Part shown: positions 19,870 through 30,769 of the stretch, piece by piece | How the letters are laid out: the number at the start of each line of letters is the position of its first letter | Numbering within the stretch: the stretch's first letter is position 1 | Source: Closterium sp. Naga37s-1 | Taxonomy: Eukaryota; Streptophyta; Zygnematophyceae; Desmidiales; Closteriaceae | Direction: 5' to 3' | Assembly: GCA_947471745.1 (NCBI GenBank) | Contig: CANJKZ010000398.1 | Coordinates: 1-64,000 of the forward strand | DNA length: 64,000 bases | The notes under the pieces: generated by a model | Database searches by the model: none | Told to the model about the DNA's origin: nothing | What the model saw: the letters and a program-made list of their open reading frames with translations, nothing else | Translations under genes and position numbers: made by a program

Positions 19870-22358
19870 CTACTGATGCACGTCGTTGTCACCGTCGCCC
19901 ACGTCGACCAGGAGCACCTGGCCGATTGCAACGGAGCACCGGTTGAAGGCCGGGTAGTGCAGCGCCTTTGTCAGGAAGTCGGCTGGCTGCTCAGCGGTCG
20001 GGATGTACCTCAGTGAGAACTTCCCACGCTTCACCATGTGCTGCAGCCAGGCTTGTCGCCGTTCCATGTGCTTGAGGTTGCCCGTCAACCCCATGCCCTC
20101 GGCAACTGTGATGGCCGACTTGTTGTCTACCCGAAGGACAGTCGGCGTCTCGGCATCTAGCTGCCGGAATTCTGCAAGAAGAAAACGAAGTCGACGCCCC
20201 TCCTTGCTGGCTTCTGTTGCCGCCACGTACTCCGACTCAGTCGACGACAGTGTCGCGCACTTGATGCGCTGGCTCGACCAGGAGACTGCGGCCCCTCCGT
20301 AGACGAACACGTAGCCGCCCGTGCTCATCCGGTTCTGCTTGTCGCCGGCGTCGTCGACGTCCACGTAGCCGACCAGCTTCAGCGACTCAAGTCCACTGCC
20401 AAACTCCAGGGCGGTGTCATGGGTGTTGGCAAGGTAGGCGAGGCACCGGTCTACCTCACGCCAGTGCTGGTCGCTCCTCACCGTGAGGCTGCTCCCCAGC
20501 TTGCTGCAAGCAAAGGCGATGTCCGGTCTCGTCGTTGTCGCCGCAAACTGCAGCGAGCCGACCTTCTGCCGGTACTCCTCCTCCTGGCGCTCCTGTGCCT
20601 CTTCGTCCTCGAAGGTGAGCTCGGCATAGGCGTCGACCGAGACCGGCGTCTTCGGGGTGCGCCCAGTCTGCTCCTCGTCGAGAAAACGCCTACGAAGCTT
20701 GTCTGCATAGCCCTGCTGGTGGAGCCACAACTTCCTTGCCGACCTGTCGCGCACGATCTCCACCCCGAGGTACTTGTGCACCGGCGAGATCTCCCGCAGC
20801 TCGAAGGCGGCCTCCAGCAGCTCCTTCAGCTCCTTCAGCATCTCGACACTGCTGCTGGCGGTGAGAAGGTCGTCGACGTAGACCAGCACCCAGCAGGCCA
20901 CCTTGTCGACCTTGAAGTACAGAGCCTCGTCGACCTGGCTCTTCTTCCACCCGGCGCCGACCAGAACGTCGTTGAGCGCCTTGTACCACAGCAGCGGCGA
21001 CTGCTTCAGCCCGTACAGGCTCTTCAGCAGCTTACACACCCGGCCGGTCCCGTCACTGAAGTGGTCCGGCTGGTACATGTAGAGCACCCGGTCGAGCTTG
21101 CTCTGCAGGAAGGCGTTCTTCATGGCAAGCTGCATCAGGTTGAGGTTGAGCACGGCGACGATGCTGAGGAAGATCCTCAGCGTGACATAGCTGCTCACCG
21201 GCGTGTACGTCTCGTCGTAGTCAGCGCCATACACGTGTGTGAAGCCCTTCACGACCAGCCTCGCCTTCTCGCGCTCGACGGTGTCGTCGATTCGGTACTT
21301 CATCGTCAGCACCCACCGGTTCTTCATGATGTTCACCCCAGGTGGGCGTTCGACCAGCTCCCAGGTTCCCATGCTGATGAGGCTGCGGATTTCCTCCTCC
21401 ATGGCGGCCTTCACCGCCTTGCCTTTCCAGCTTGCCAAGGCCTCCTTCACCGTCATCGTCGAGATGTCCCAACGGTGCTCGAGGTCGGTGTGCATGTCGG
21501 GGTCGAGCTCTGGCAAGTCTTCGTCCTCCTCGGCGTCGTCGTACAGCAGGTCGTCGTCAACCTCGTCGTACACCGTAGTGAAGGCAGCTGGGACGAAGAA
21601 TTCAGGCGGCCTCCGAAGTCGGCCTGTCTTCCGTGGTCCGACTTCCACCACGTTGCTGTCGGTGGACTCCTCGGCGTCCGCCTGCTCGGTTTCCTCTTCG
21701 CCGGCGTCACCGCCCTCAGCATCCTGCTGCACCACAGCCGGCGCCCCTGCCGACTTCTCCCCTGTGGTCGGCTCCCCTGCCGACTGCCCTGTCGCCGACT
21801 GCTCCTTGGTCGACTTGGCTGCTGCCTGCTCCCCTGTCGGTTGGTGCCTTGCCGCTGCCCCCTTCGCCGACTTCACCACCGTCGGCTTTACCTCGGCCTG
21901 CTCCTCTCCTGCTGACGTCGACTTCACTCTCATGTCGACTTGCTGGACGTCACGTCGGCCACCGGCGATGCTCTTGACCAGCGTCACAGGCGACGCCCCA
22001 CTGCTCCCCTCATCGCCGGTGGCCGACATCAGATTCAGCCCACGCAGGTCGGCAACGAGGGGAAGGGCAGGGGGTGCAGGGGGAGGGGAAGGAGGATGGA
22101 GGACCTCGACGTCCTCATCAGCAAGCTCACCGACCTCGGCGAGCAGAGGCAGCGTCGCCGTCGAGGTGTCCGTCAGCGGGGTGGTCGACGTCCGTCCTGA
22201 CGCCGTCCCGTGCTCCGACTTCCACACCTCCAGCGACATGTTTTCGTAGAACACCACGTCCGACGTAGTGACCACCCGGTTGTCGGCGATGTCGGAGAGC
22301 TCCTAGCCCTTGCTCTCCTCCGACACACCGAGTTGAAGGCCCCACCTGGCCTTCGGCT
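19870..22358 (-). pseudogene. C2 integrase C-terminus, RT and RNase H
   Basis: The polyprotein resumes in a second frame after the -1 shift, crosses an in-frame TAG at about 22303 (KGW becomes KG-stop relative to C4), then is open from 22275 to 19870. After an acidic, Ala/Thr-rich linker come RT motifs: EREKARLVVKGFTHVYG, then LMQLAMKNAFLQS and CWVLVYVDDLL. The first motif has Ala where C1 and C4 have Asp (LMQLDMKNAF), a catalytic metal ligand. RNase H is complete with LVGYVDVDDAGD, SSTESEYVAATEA and LRVDNKSAITVAEG. C-terminus: GDGDNDVHQ. The frame is otherwise clean for 800 residues. Confidence 0.9.
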
Positions 22359-25061
22359 TCAGCTTCCCACCTCGCTGCTGCTCGAGGACCAAGAACTGCG
22401 CCATGCAGCCCCACACCCGTGCCAGCGACAAGTCGGGCTTCTTCCCGGCAGCAGCTGGTATGGTGTTGTACCCGGCAGCAACGTCGACCTATCCAGGCAG
22501 TTGCGGACCCAGACGGCCTGCCGCAGAGCAAGGTGCCACCAGTGGTGCTGCACGCCCATGTGCAGCAACATCGTCCGCATCGACTCCACTACCGTCCTCA
22601 TCTCCCGCTCTGCCATGCCGTTTTGCTGCGGGGTGTAGGGGCAGGTTAGGTCGTGGACGATTCCCTTGCCGTTCACAAATTCGGTGAACTGCTTTCCGAG
22701 GAACTCCCCTCCCCGGTCAGAGCACAGCATCAACACCGACTTCGTCATCTGTAGCTCAGCAACTGCCAGCCACTGCACGAACTCCTGCAGCGCATCCGAC
22801 TTCTTGGCGACCGGCCTCACCCACACGTAGCGGGTCTTGCGGTCCTTTAGCAGCAAGAAGTAAAGGCTGCCGTCCTTGGCAGCTACACGGAACGGCCCAC
22901 ATAGGTCGATGTGCACGACTGCCAGCACGTCGTCGGCGTCGGAGCCGTGGTCGGGGAAGGTGTGTCGTGCCAGCTTCTCGCCGACACACGAGACACACGG
23001 TGAGTCAGCGCCAGACGCTGACTTGAGGTCCAGCCCAATGGCGACCTCGTGCTTCGCCGAGCTCCGGATGGTGTCCATGGCGACATGTGCAAGCCTCGCA
23101 TGCAGCCTGTCCGGCGTCGACTTCGTCGCCGAGACTATCGCCCTCAGGGCCACCACATCCGTCATGGGAGACGTCGAATTCGCCGAGCAAGGACGCAGGT
23201 CGGTGCAGAGGATCCGGCCAGTGTAGGACGCCCGACCAAGGACGTCCCCTGCCGCCGAGACGAGAAGCATCTCGTCGCCATCCTCCTGCAGCCTCACACC
23301 GTTCTCCTTCAGCTGGCCAGCCGACAGCAGGTTCGCGTGCACGCTAGGGACGTAGAGCACGTCGGGGATCAGCACCTGCTTCCTGGCCTTCCCTTGCAAG
23401 GCGATTGTGCCACGACCCTGGACGCCCTGCAGAGCCCCGTTGAAGCCACGCACGTGCTTCACGTCACCGCTTGGCTGTAGGTCGACGAAGACCTCCTTCG
23501 TTCCCATCAGGTGGTGGGAGCAGCCGCTGTCAAGCAGGACCATCGACGGGTTCGCCTGCACAGCTGCCGCCATCGCCTGGAAGTCCTCGCCAACCTCACG
23601 TGCCAACGAGACGGTCGGCTCCACGACGCCGACCAGGGAGCACGACGCCTCCCTGTCGTCTCGCCCCTTGCCGCCAGCAGAGGAGTCGGCGTCCTTCGCC
23701 GAGATCGACGACTTGGTCGTCTGCTTCTCCTTGCGCGGCTGGTTTCTGCATCGACGGGGACGACGGCTGCCAGACCTCCCACGGCCTCCCTTGGCGTCGT
23801 CGTCGTCGGAGTCACTGCGGTCGGGGCATTCAAAGGAGAGGTGGTCGGGGTCGCCGCACAGCCAGCACTCCCGATGTCGACTTCCTCCTCCACGACCGCT
23901 ATCCTTGGCCGACTTCTTCTTGTCGACTTCCTTGGTCGACTTCCAGCCACTGCTACTACCGCCGCTAGACTGCCCACGCTGCCCAGGTCGACTACCTTGC
24001 TTCACTGGGGCGACGTAGTTCACCTGCGCCAGGAGCTCCGAGGGCCGCTCAGCTTCTAGCATCGCCTCATCCTGCAGGATGTACGAGGTAAGAGAATCCT
24101 CGTTGAGTGTCGCCCTAGTACTCGGCGCCAACGACAGTCGTTTCAGCAAGTTGATAACGTGTGTGAGGTACGACGCTGTCGAGTAGTGCACGCCGGCCAT
24201 CCTCATGATGGCAAGAATTCGCCGAGGCCGGTTGCAGTAGTCAGTCGCCGTCTCCTCTTCACCCATCCGTATGTGCGACAGCTGCTCCTCAAGCTGACCG
24301 ATGTACAGGTCGTCGGTGACCTGGTACGTCGACTCGATGAAGTGCCATGCCCGGTGGCCGGCGTCGAGGTACTCCTTGCACGACTTCAAGGCAATCTGAA
24401 CGCCCGGTGAGCAGCACCGCGAGATGACCGTGAAGGTCAGCAACTGCACGGCACAAAACTCTGCACGCAAGTCGGGGTAGTGTTCCTCCGGCGTCGCCAC
24501 AGTGCCCCTGACGAAGCCGATCAGCCCGGCCATCTCCATTTGGGGCTCGATGGCTTCCTTCCAGGTGAGGATATCAGGTCGACCAACAACCAGAGGGGTG
24601 ACCGAGATCCTGTCCGGCGTAAACTTGAAGTAGCCGTAGCTCGGTGCAATCCCTTCAGCTGTCACGTGGGTCGCCGACATCGGCGACTGGCTGCTTCGTC
24701 GACCTCCAACGTCGCCTTGCGAGGTGCCTGCAGCCGCCGACGACCGCATCCCTCGCCCCTGAACGCCGCCGACTTCATTGGCGTGTATCACACCTCGCTG
24801 CCTCGACGTGCCTCCCGCGCTGCTGCCGACTTGGTCACCACTGGCGTTGACTCCCAAGTCGACGCCGCCCTTGTTGTTCAACGGCCAAGGAGAAGCTGGT
24901 CGAGAAGGGTGCTCTTCCGCCCACACCAAGCGGATGCCTGCCTCGATGACCGCCAACGGTAGGTTTGGCCCGTACTCGTTGGCCTCATGGCGTCTCCTCG
25001 CGTCCTCCAGCCGTGCCTCCAGGGTGTCCACCACCCCTGCGTCACCTACGGCGCCTACCAT
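22359..25061 (-). pseudogene. C2 gag, protease and integrase
   Basis: A 900-residue open frame starting at MVGAVGDAGVVDTLEARL, shortly after the primer site. The gag capsid region includes WHFIESTYQVTDDLYIGQL and MGEEETATDYCNR. It has lost about eight residues relative to C4 at THVINLLKRL. A CX2CX4HX4C knuckle (CWLCGDPDHLSFEC) follows. The protease site is VLLDSGCSHHLMG. The integrase zinc region has HARLAHVAMDT and CVSCVGEK; the core has VHIDLCGPF, CSDRGGEFLGK and PQQNGMAEREM. Near 22447 one base is missing after YQLLP, so the frame leaves the polyprotein and stops at 22359. The catalytic residues of protease and integrase themselves look intact. Confidence 0.9.
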
Positions 25062-25150
25062 AGTGACTACCGCACAGCTGCCGGCCTACAAACACGAATT
25101 TGGTAAGTGACCACTACGTCGACCTGACTGAAGGGGTAAGTCGTGTACCG

Positions 25151-25168
25151 TCCACGCTCACCGCACCA
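25151..25168 (-). other. C2 primer-binding site, not iMet type
   Basis: Directly after the 5' LTR the minus strand reads TGGTGCGGTGAGCGTGG. It begins TGG as expected for pairing to a tRNA CCA end, but differs from the initiator-Met site. The same sequence follows the 5' LTRs of C4 (48599-48616) and C3 (34036-34053). Confidence 0.75.
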
Positions 25169-26377
25169 TGCGGAGATAACTCTATCAATGGGAGCTAGAC
25201 TACGGGCTAGGCACGGGGTAGGAGGGATCTCTGCGTTCGTTCACTTAGTCGTTCTCTAGCACTTGTGCGTTCACAGGGCAAAACTGCAAGAGTTTCACTA
25301 GCAAAAGTTGAGAACAATGGTTGACAATGGCAAAGCAACACCGTCTACATCACGGGCTAGCATGCAAGCAGGTCGACTGCCAGCGCAGCACGGTCGACCG
25401 CGTTCCAGCACGACATGGTCGACCGCGCTCGAGCAGTGCAAAGTCGCGATCTGTCAACGCTGCAAGTCGACGGCGTGCCAACGGTGCAGTAAGGCGGCTG
25501 CACAGCGTTGCAGCCACAGGACAGCAGCGCACCCGCTTCGCAGGTGCTCGCAGTTGATTGGCGTGCTGTGCCTCGTCACTTGCACAGCGCAGACGCCAAG
25601 TCGACCACATGCCCACGTCTGCACCTGATCCTCCAGGTCGACCTCGGGATACCACCACCGAGGTCGGCTTCGCCAAAACCACATGGGCGACTGTCGCACA
25701 CCTCTGCAGAACTTCGTCGCCCGGGTAACTTGGTCGACCAGGCAACCACGCCTGGTCGCCCAGCCCAGTCGTACGCCGGCTACACCAGACCGGCGTCGCC
25801 AGAAGAGGTGTCCAGGCGCCCAGGTCCGCGTCCAGGCGCCCAGGACGCCGTCTAGACGCCCAGGTCGGCGTCCAGCCTCCCAGGATGCCGTCCAGGCGCC
25901 CAGGTCCGCGTCCAGGCGCCCAGGACGCCGTCCAGACGTCAAGGTCGGCGTCCAGGCTCCCAGGACGCCATCCAGACGCCCAGGTCGGCGTCCAGCCTCC
26001 CAGGACGACGTCTAGGCGCCCATGTCGGCGTCCAGGCTCCCATGACGCCGTCCAGGCGCCCAGGTCGGCGTCTAGGCGCCCAGGTCGGCGTCCAGGCGCC
26101 CAGGACGCCGTCCAGACGCCCAGGTCGGCGTCCAGCCTCCCAGGACACCGTCCAGGCGCCCAGGTCGGCATCCAGGCGCCCAGGACGCCGTCCAGACGCC
26201 CAGGTCAGCGTCTAGCCTCCCAGGACGCCGTCCAGGCGCCCAGGTCGACGTCCTCATGCTCGGCGCCCTCCAGTTAGGCGCCCTCACTTCAACTGGTCGG
26301 CTGCGCTCCCCGCACACCCGACTACGAAGTCGGCTCCGCCCAAGCAAGGACGGGGCCAACCACAACTCCCGTTGACA
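25169..26377 (-). repeat. C2 5' LTR with 20-bp minisatellite
   Basis: Same length and plan as the 3' LTR, with the minisatellite at about 25805-26245. Since transcription runs on the minus strand, the array sits in the U3 side of the LTR, near its upstream end. Confidence 0.92.
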
Positions 26378-27700
26378 GTGGCGTGGTGGCCTGTGCAAGC
26401 ATACGCATTTGCAATGTCGTGCAGCTTAAACTCCCGACCCTCCTGCTTCAACTACAGTTGCAATATCCTCTTAGTTTCCGTTCTTGCCTATCGGTTGTCT
26501 CAAACTGGACCCCTTTGATTGAGACAGAAGACTCATGGCTGCTACAGCTTTGTGTGAGGTGTTTGCCACTAGGAGCACTCATGAGTGATGCAGGTGTGCG
26601 TACCTCCATGCACGCAGATGCATATGGTCAGGGAACCAATTCATTCCACCTACTCTCCCTATCACTTCCAGTCCTTTCCATGCGCGTGCCTCTCATCCAC
26701 AGGCTCAGGGGCCTGACCCCTCAATTCAATAGGTGCACTTCCTATTCACAGCTTTGCAACTCTTCCAGACTCTCGAGAGTGAAGGGGAAGTCAGGTAGTC
26801 GAAAGAGCTTCTTTCTCTTGCCTTCGTTATACAGTGGTTTCAATCAGGCTACTACATTCCCATGCCATTTATGCACATTCCATTCTACCACATGGCCAGA
26901 GCCCAGGCATGAGGCACGTTTCCATTTCCACTACTTCAACAACAAAACCACCATATATGCCAACACCAACACCAACACCAATACCACACCAACACCAACA
27001 CCAGGTGCAAATCGTCTGTTCAGTCGCAACGATTGTCACGGAACTGCTCTGGTGGATGGGTGTATCCCAAGCACAGGCCAGAGCGTGGGTGGACCAGCAG
27101 GGCCTTTTGTTGAAGGATGGGCTACTGAAAAGTGCATCTGCTTCCTTCCTAGTATGTCATATTTCAGGTGTTGTCGTGCTGTGAGTCATACCTTTGCTAT
27201 ACCAATAATCATGCCCTTGCTATGTGATGAGTTATGCCCTTGCCATATGATGACTCATGCCGTTTCCATGTGTTGAGTCGTGCCCTTGCCATGTGATGAG
27301 TCATGCCATTGCCATGTGATGAGTCATGCCCTTGCCATGTGATGAGTCATGCCCTTTTCTTGGCCATCCATTGTGCCATTGCTGCTCCTAGCATCTCTTG
27401 CCTCTTCTTCCCCAGTGTTGCATGCTTTCACAAATCAATCGTGCACAATTCTATTGTTTCCAACAATGCTTCCATGGGCTGGCAACTTTTAAGGTGCCTC
27501 AAAAGAAAACTCATAATTCCCCACTGTTGCGCTCTTGCACCAGTCAATCATACATAATTCCATTCTTTCCAACAATAATTTCGTCGGCTATCATGCAACT
27601 CTTCCTTTCATGTCTTCCCCTTGTCGTTTCTCTTCGTCTCACATCTCTAACCCAGTCCTTTCATTGATAGGCGGTAGTATACATGCATGGTGTTGGTATA
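26378..27700. other. Host spacer, no gene supported
   Basis: Continuation of the spacer interrupted by C2. It contains a CCAACA-type simple repeat at 26960-27002, a 23-bp repeat block at 27180-27360 and two 42-bp near-copies at 27433-27475 and 27541-27583. A 297-codon open frame (26383-27276) has no recognisable domain and starts next to the C2 edge, so I do not call it a gene. Confidence 0.55.
27180..27360. repeat. 23-bp tandem repeat with TGAGTCAT core
   Basis: Seven or eight degenerate copies of a unit such as CCATGTGATGAGTCATGCCC. The last three copies are nearly perfect. Confidence 0.85.
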
Positions 27701-30030
27701 CGAGATTTACAAGCAAAAATGACTCTCTACTTCAAAACAGAAAACTCCGCCTCCCCGTTGATCTCCCTCTAAGGGAGATCCAGCGCGGGTTCTAGGATGC
27801 CAAGGCAGTCCCCGAGGGATAAGGCCTCACCCAGAGCCCCCACCGGCGGGTTCTGCGCTGCAGCCGCAAGGTTGCACTTTGTTAGATAGCCAACAGATTG
27901 CCCTCGCTGCAACGCCATCGACCAACGCTAGCTTTATTGGTGCAGGAAATTTGCAGCTTGATAAGATGAGGGCTCGGCGTTGAAGTGCTTGCGGGCGGCT
28001 ATTTCCGCAAGAATCTTTAAGAAGTCAACGACTTCCGGGCACGGGCAGCCATATGTCTCAATGGCCAGTGGGAAAAAAAAACACATATTCCGGACTGTCA
28101 CGGTAGTGGTCGCTGCCTCACGTGCTGCCCAGCCCCTTCTTTTTAATGCGTTCTCATCGCGAGTGCTAATTGGGTCCATGACAGTTACGTCACAGATCCA
28201 CACCGCTCCAGTTGAGCGGCCGCGTATTGCCAAATCGACCGTCTTCTTGTTAATGGGGCTGAAGGCGGCCGACTCCTTATGCACCATGAAACCAGCATCT
28301 TGTGCCATGCGCACACATCCATCACGGAGTTCGTTATGTGTGTTGATCCACCCCCACCCCCCCCCCCCCCCCCCCCCCCCCCCCCTGTACCACACCGCAA
28401 CATGTGATTGGGAAGGTGCTTATCGAGTATCTCCACTTTGCGTGTGCAGTTGCAGACCCCAGGTGTCGAGAAGGGGAGCCCTAACCGGAACTACAGTGCA
28501 TTGGCATAATGGGGTGCCGCAAGGCGAAGCGAGGAGAATAAAGGCACAGTGTTTAGCCAATCCCCTGCCCCATACCCTGACAGGGAAAGCAGCCACTGCA
28601 TGTGGCCGTTGTTGGGGTTGGGTCTCATCCTACGCGCAGCTTCTATCTGCACGGCATAGCGCTGGCCTTGAACAGCGATGGCCAAGCCATGCTGCAGCTT
28701 CCCAGCGGACGAGGCAGTTCTTTCGGGCTGCAGCAACTCCTGTGCGGGAGGTGGTAAGCCCTCCTCGCACGCCGCAAGCCACCCGGCCAGTGGCGACGTA
28801 TCAGTATAGGGACGGTGCATCTGCACGCGTGTCTCCGCCAGTGGGCCGATGCGTGAGCTATCCAGCGAATCCATCACTGCTGCGCCTGCGTGAAGCTGGC
28901 GAGGAAGCTGTATCTTCCTTCAACTGATGGGTTGGCCAATCCAAGGCCCCCGAGGGACACGGGGAGGGAGGCTTGGTCCCATGTGCAGGAAATCTCTGCC
29001 TCGCCGCGTGGATGGCGGATGCTACAGGACGTAAGCAGAGTTTCTAGAAGCCGCCGTCCCCAACATGTCCACTCCTCTTGAGGCAGATATGACAGCGGCG
29101 TTGTGCGGGCCAGGTATGATACGCGACAAGAGATGCAGTGTGACAACAGCAACCCTGCCAGCTGCGGCTCCATTCGCCCGATGAGCCTCAGCGGCGTGAT
29201 CATCGATTCCAAACTGGCACGGATGAAGGCAGACGTGGCCGCATCCTTGCCGATGAAGCTCTCGAGCACTTTCAACCCCTCGTTGCTGAGTGGGACACCT
29301 TCGGGGAGTAAGGTCTCGACGGGTCTGGTGCGTGGCCAGGCCGCACTTTGGTGGATTGTCGGCAAGACCTACAGCAGCCAGGCGACCGATAAAGTGGTCA
29401 AAAGCAGCTGCGCACGGTGCTGCCTCCTCAAGAAACGTGACGTCGTTGGCGTAGGCGAGGCACACGATTGAGGGGAAGGCTTCTACCACCGCTTTGAGGG
29501 CCGGATGCATGGCAGCGGCGAACATGAGGGGGCCAAGGGGGTCTTGCTGCGTAGTGGAGCAACTTCGAAGGTTGCGTCCAGATGAAGAGCCGAAGGCTGG
29601 CCATACGAGAACTGGACCAGTGGCAGCAGCGGCTCCAGTTGGGAACCCTTCGGAGCAGTTGCGATGGCGTAGCAGTCAATGCTATTAAAGGCGTTGGCCA
29701 GGTCTACTTGAAGGACCAAGGTACCCGGGTTGGCGGCAGTGAACGCTCGCACGGTATGTATAATGGCCTCCACGCCACCAGGCATACTGAATCCAAACTG
29801 AAGCGGTAAGAAATAATCTCTCACTACACCAGCAATCAGTGTAATTGATGCTTTTGCTACCAACCGTGTAATACATTCACCGATGGCGATCGACCTGGTG
29901 CCCCCGTCCGGTTTACTGAGGACCACCGTTTTGTCATCACTGCAAAACTTCTGGATCACGTGATCATTGTCCTCATCTTTGAGTGTAAACCCTAAAGCGC
30001 ATAGTCGCAGCTCCGCCACAGGCTGCCGCC
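27700..30030 (-). mobile_element. 5'-truncated non-LTR retrotransposon
   Basis: The minus-strand body of a LINE-like element. It starts within the RT (nothing upstream of the first RT blocks), runs through RT and a long C-terminal part, and ends in a 3' tail with a short hairpin at 27764-27785. No LTRs, integrase or RNase H of copia type are present. The 3' end is placed loosely between 27700 and 27900. Confidence 0.7.
27934..30019 (-). pseudogene. Non-LTR RT with restriction-like endonuclease-type C-terminus
   Basis: Open pieces in order: 30019-29483 has RT blocks LSKPDGGTRSIAIGECITR and VLQVDLANAFNSID (motif A Asp present). 29525-29022 has LMFAAAMHPALKAVVEAFP and CLAYANDVTFLEE, where the usual YADD is YAND. 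29365-28874 has LPVSLGGLGLANPS, a thumb-side motif common to this RT group. 28877-28491 follows. The last piece, 28395-27934, has HNELRDGCVRMAQDAG, VDLAIRG, VWICDVTVMDP and RGWAAREA. The D-x(n)-DVTV pattern resembles the PD-(D/E)xK endonuclease of R2/NeSL-like elements (inference). Frame breaks near 29525, 29360 and 28480, plus a 29-base poly-C tract at 28357-28385, make it inactive. Confidence 0.75.
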
Positions 30031-30149
30031 ACCACTACGTCAGCTGCACAGATCAAACCACACACAAGATCAGCACCAGTCGAAGGACGGAACGTACAAG
30101 CTTGGATGACTCGCACAGACTCATGCGTGTCCCGCTCACCTCCGACCTT

Positions 30150-30755
30150 TGCTCCATATGATGTTTTGGAGCCAATTTCGACAACGCTTCAAGTTAACCC
30201 TCAGTATGCCAATGCGCTGCAAATGCAGAATATGGGCCCAACTTTGGTTTCTCGACAGTTGCTGCGCACAACACATGTGCACGTCAGGTTTTTTACAATG
30301 GTTTCTTCTTCAGCCGCCGGAGACTAACACGGTAATCCAGCTCTCCCATGTTCTCATCGTGCGCGGTCTCGGTTACAACCTTCACAGTGTCAGCCAACTC
30401 ATGGGACAAGGAGTGTACCTGGAGTGTGACAGTGAAAACAGGGAAAAACGGTTATATTCTTCAAGATGAAGTTTTTACGTGGCAAAAGCAGTACAGCAAG
30501 GAGGTCTGTTTGTACTCAACGGCAAGCAAGATGGAACGACAACTGACAGTTAGCACGCTCTCAATTTCGGGTCCTGGACGGATTGCTATCCCAAGGAGCT
30601 CAACACCGATTCTTTGTTGTTACGGATTCGTCACTCAGAGACCTATCCAGAAATAGCTCACAAGAATATATTTTCATGAAGTACTGAGTTCACGACGACT
30701 TTTCAAAGCTAACGGTTTTCCTACAAAAATGACAAGAGTCAAAGTTGGGTTCCTA
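30150..30755 (+). pseudogene. Fragment of a copia-like polyprotein (post-protease region)
   Basis: Two overlapping frames, 30149-30469 and 30348-30656. The first contains HVLIVRGLGYNLHSVSQLMG, which resembles the conserved VLxVPGLxxNLxSVxQL stretch between copia protease and GAG-pre-integrase. Beyond about 30540 similarity fades. It belongs to none of families A to D as far as I can see. It might be the remains of the element whose polypurine tract sits at 30756. Confidence 0.45.
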
Positions 30756-30769
30756 TAGGGAGGGGATTT

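Larger units (their letters stand above)
18533..26377 (-). mobile_element. C2: full-length family C copia element
   Basis: A 7845-bp element with two 1209-bp LTRs (18533-19741 and 25169-26377). The flanks ATGGC (18528-18532) and GTGGC (26378-26382) look like a 5-bp target duplication with one change. The polypurine tract CTCCCCTGCCGC (19742-19753, plus strand) borders the 3' LTR and a primer site borders the 5' LTR. All copia domains are present, but the frame is broken near 22447 and 22303 and the first RT aspartate is changed. The two LTRs differ at a few percent of sites by eye. Confidence 0.92.

Noticed and set aside
20419-21915. 498-codon plus-strand frame opposite C2 RT
   Set aside because: It is the antisense shadow of the RT-RNase H frame; it has no domain and follows the codon bias of the real strand.
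22301-22305. TAG stops as evidence of codon reassignment
   Set aside because: Copies of the same family have TGG at these sites, TGA and TAA stops occur too, and other frames end at TAG normally; mutation explains them.
26383-27276. 297-codon plus-strand frame
   Set aside because: No recognisable motif, low-complexity end, starts at the edge of C2, and contains simple repeats.
27980-28927. 315-codon plus-strand frame
   Set aside because: Antisense to the non-LTR element's C-terminal region, and crosses the poly-C tract.
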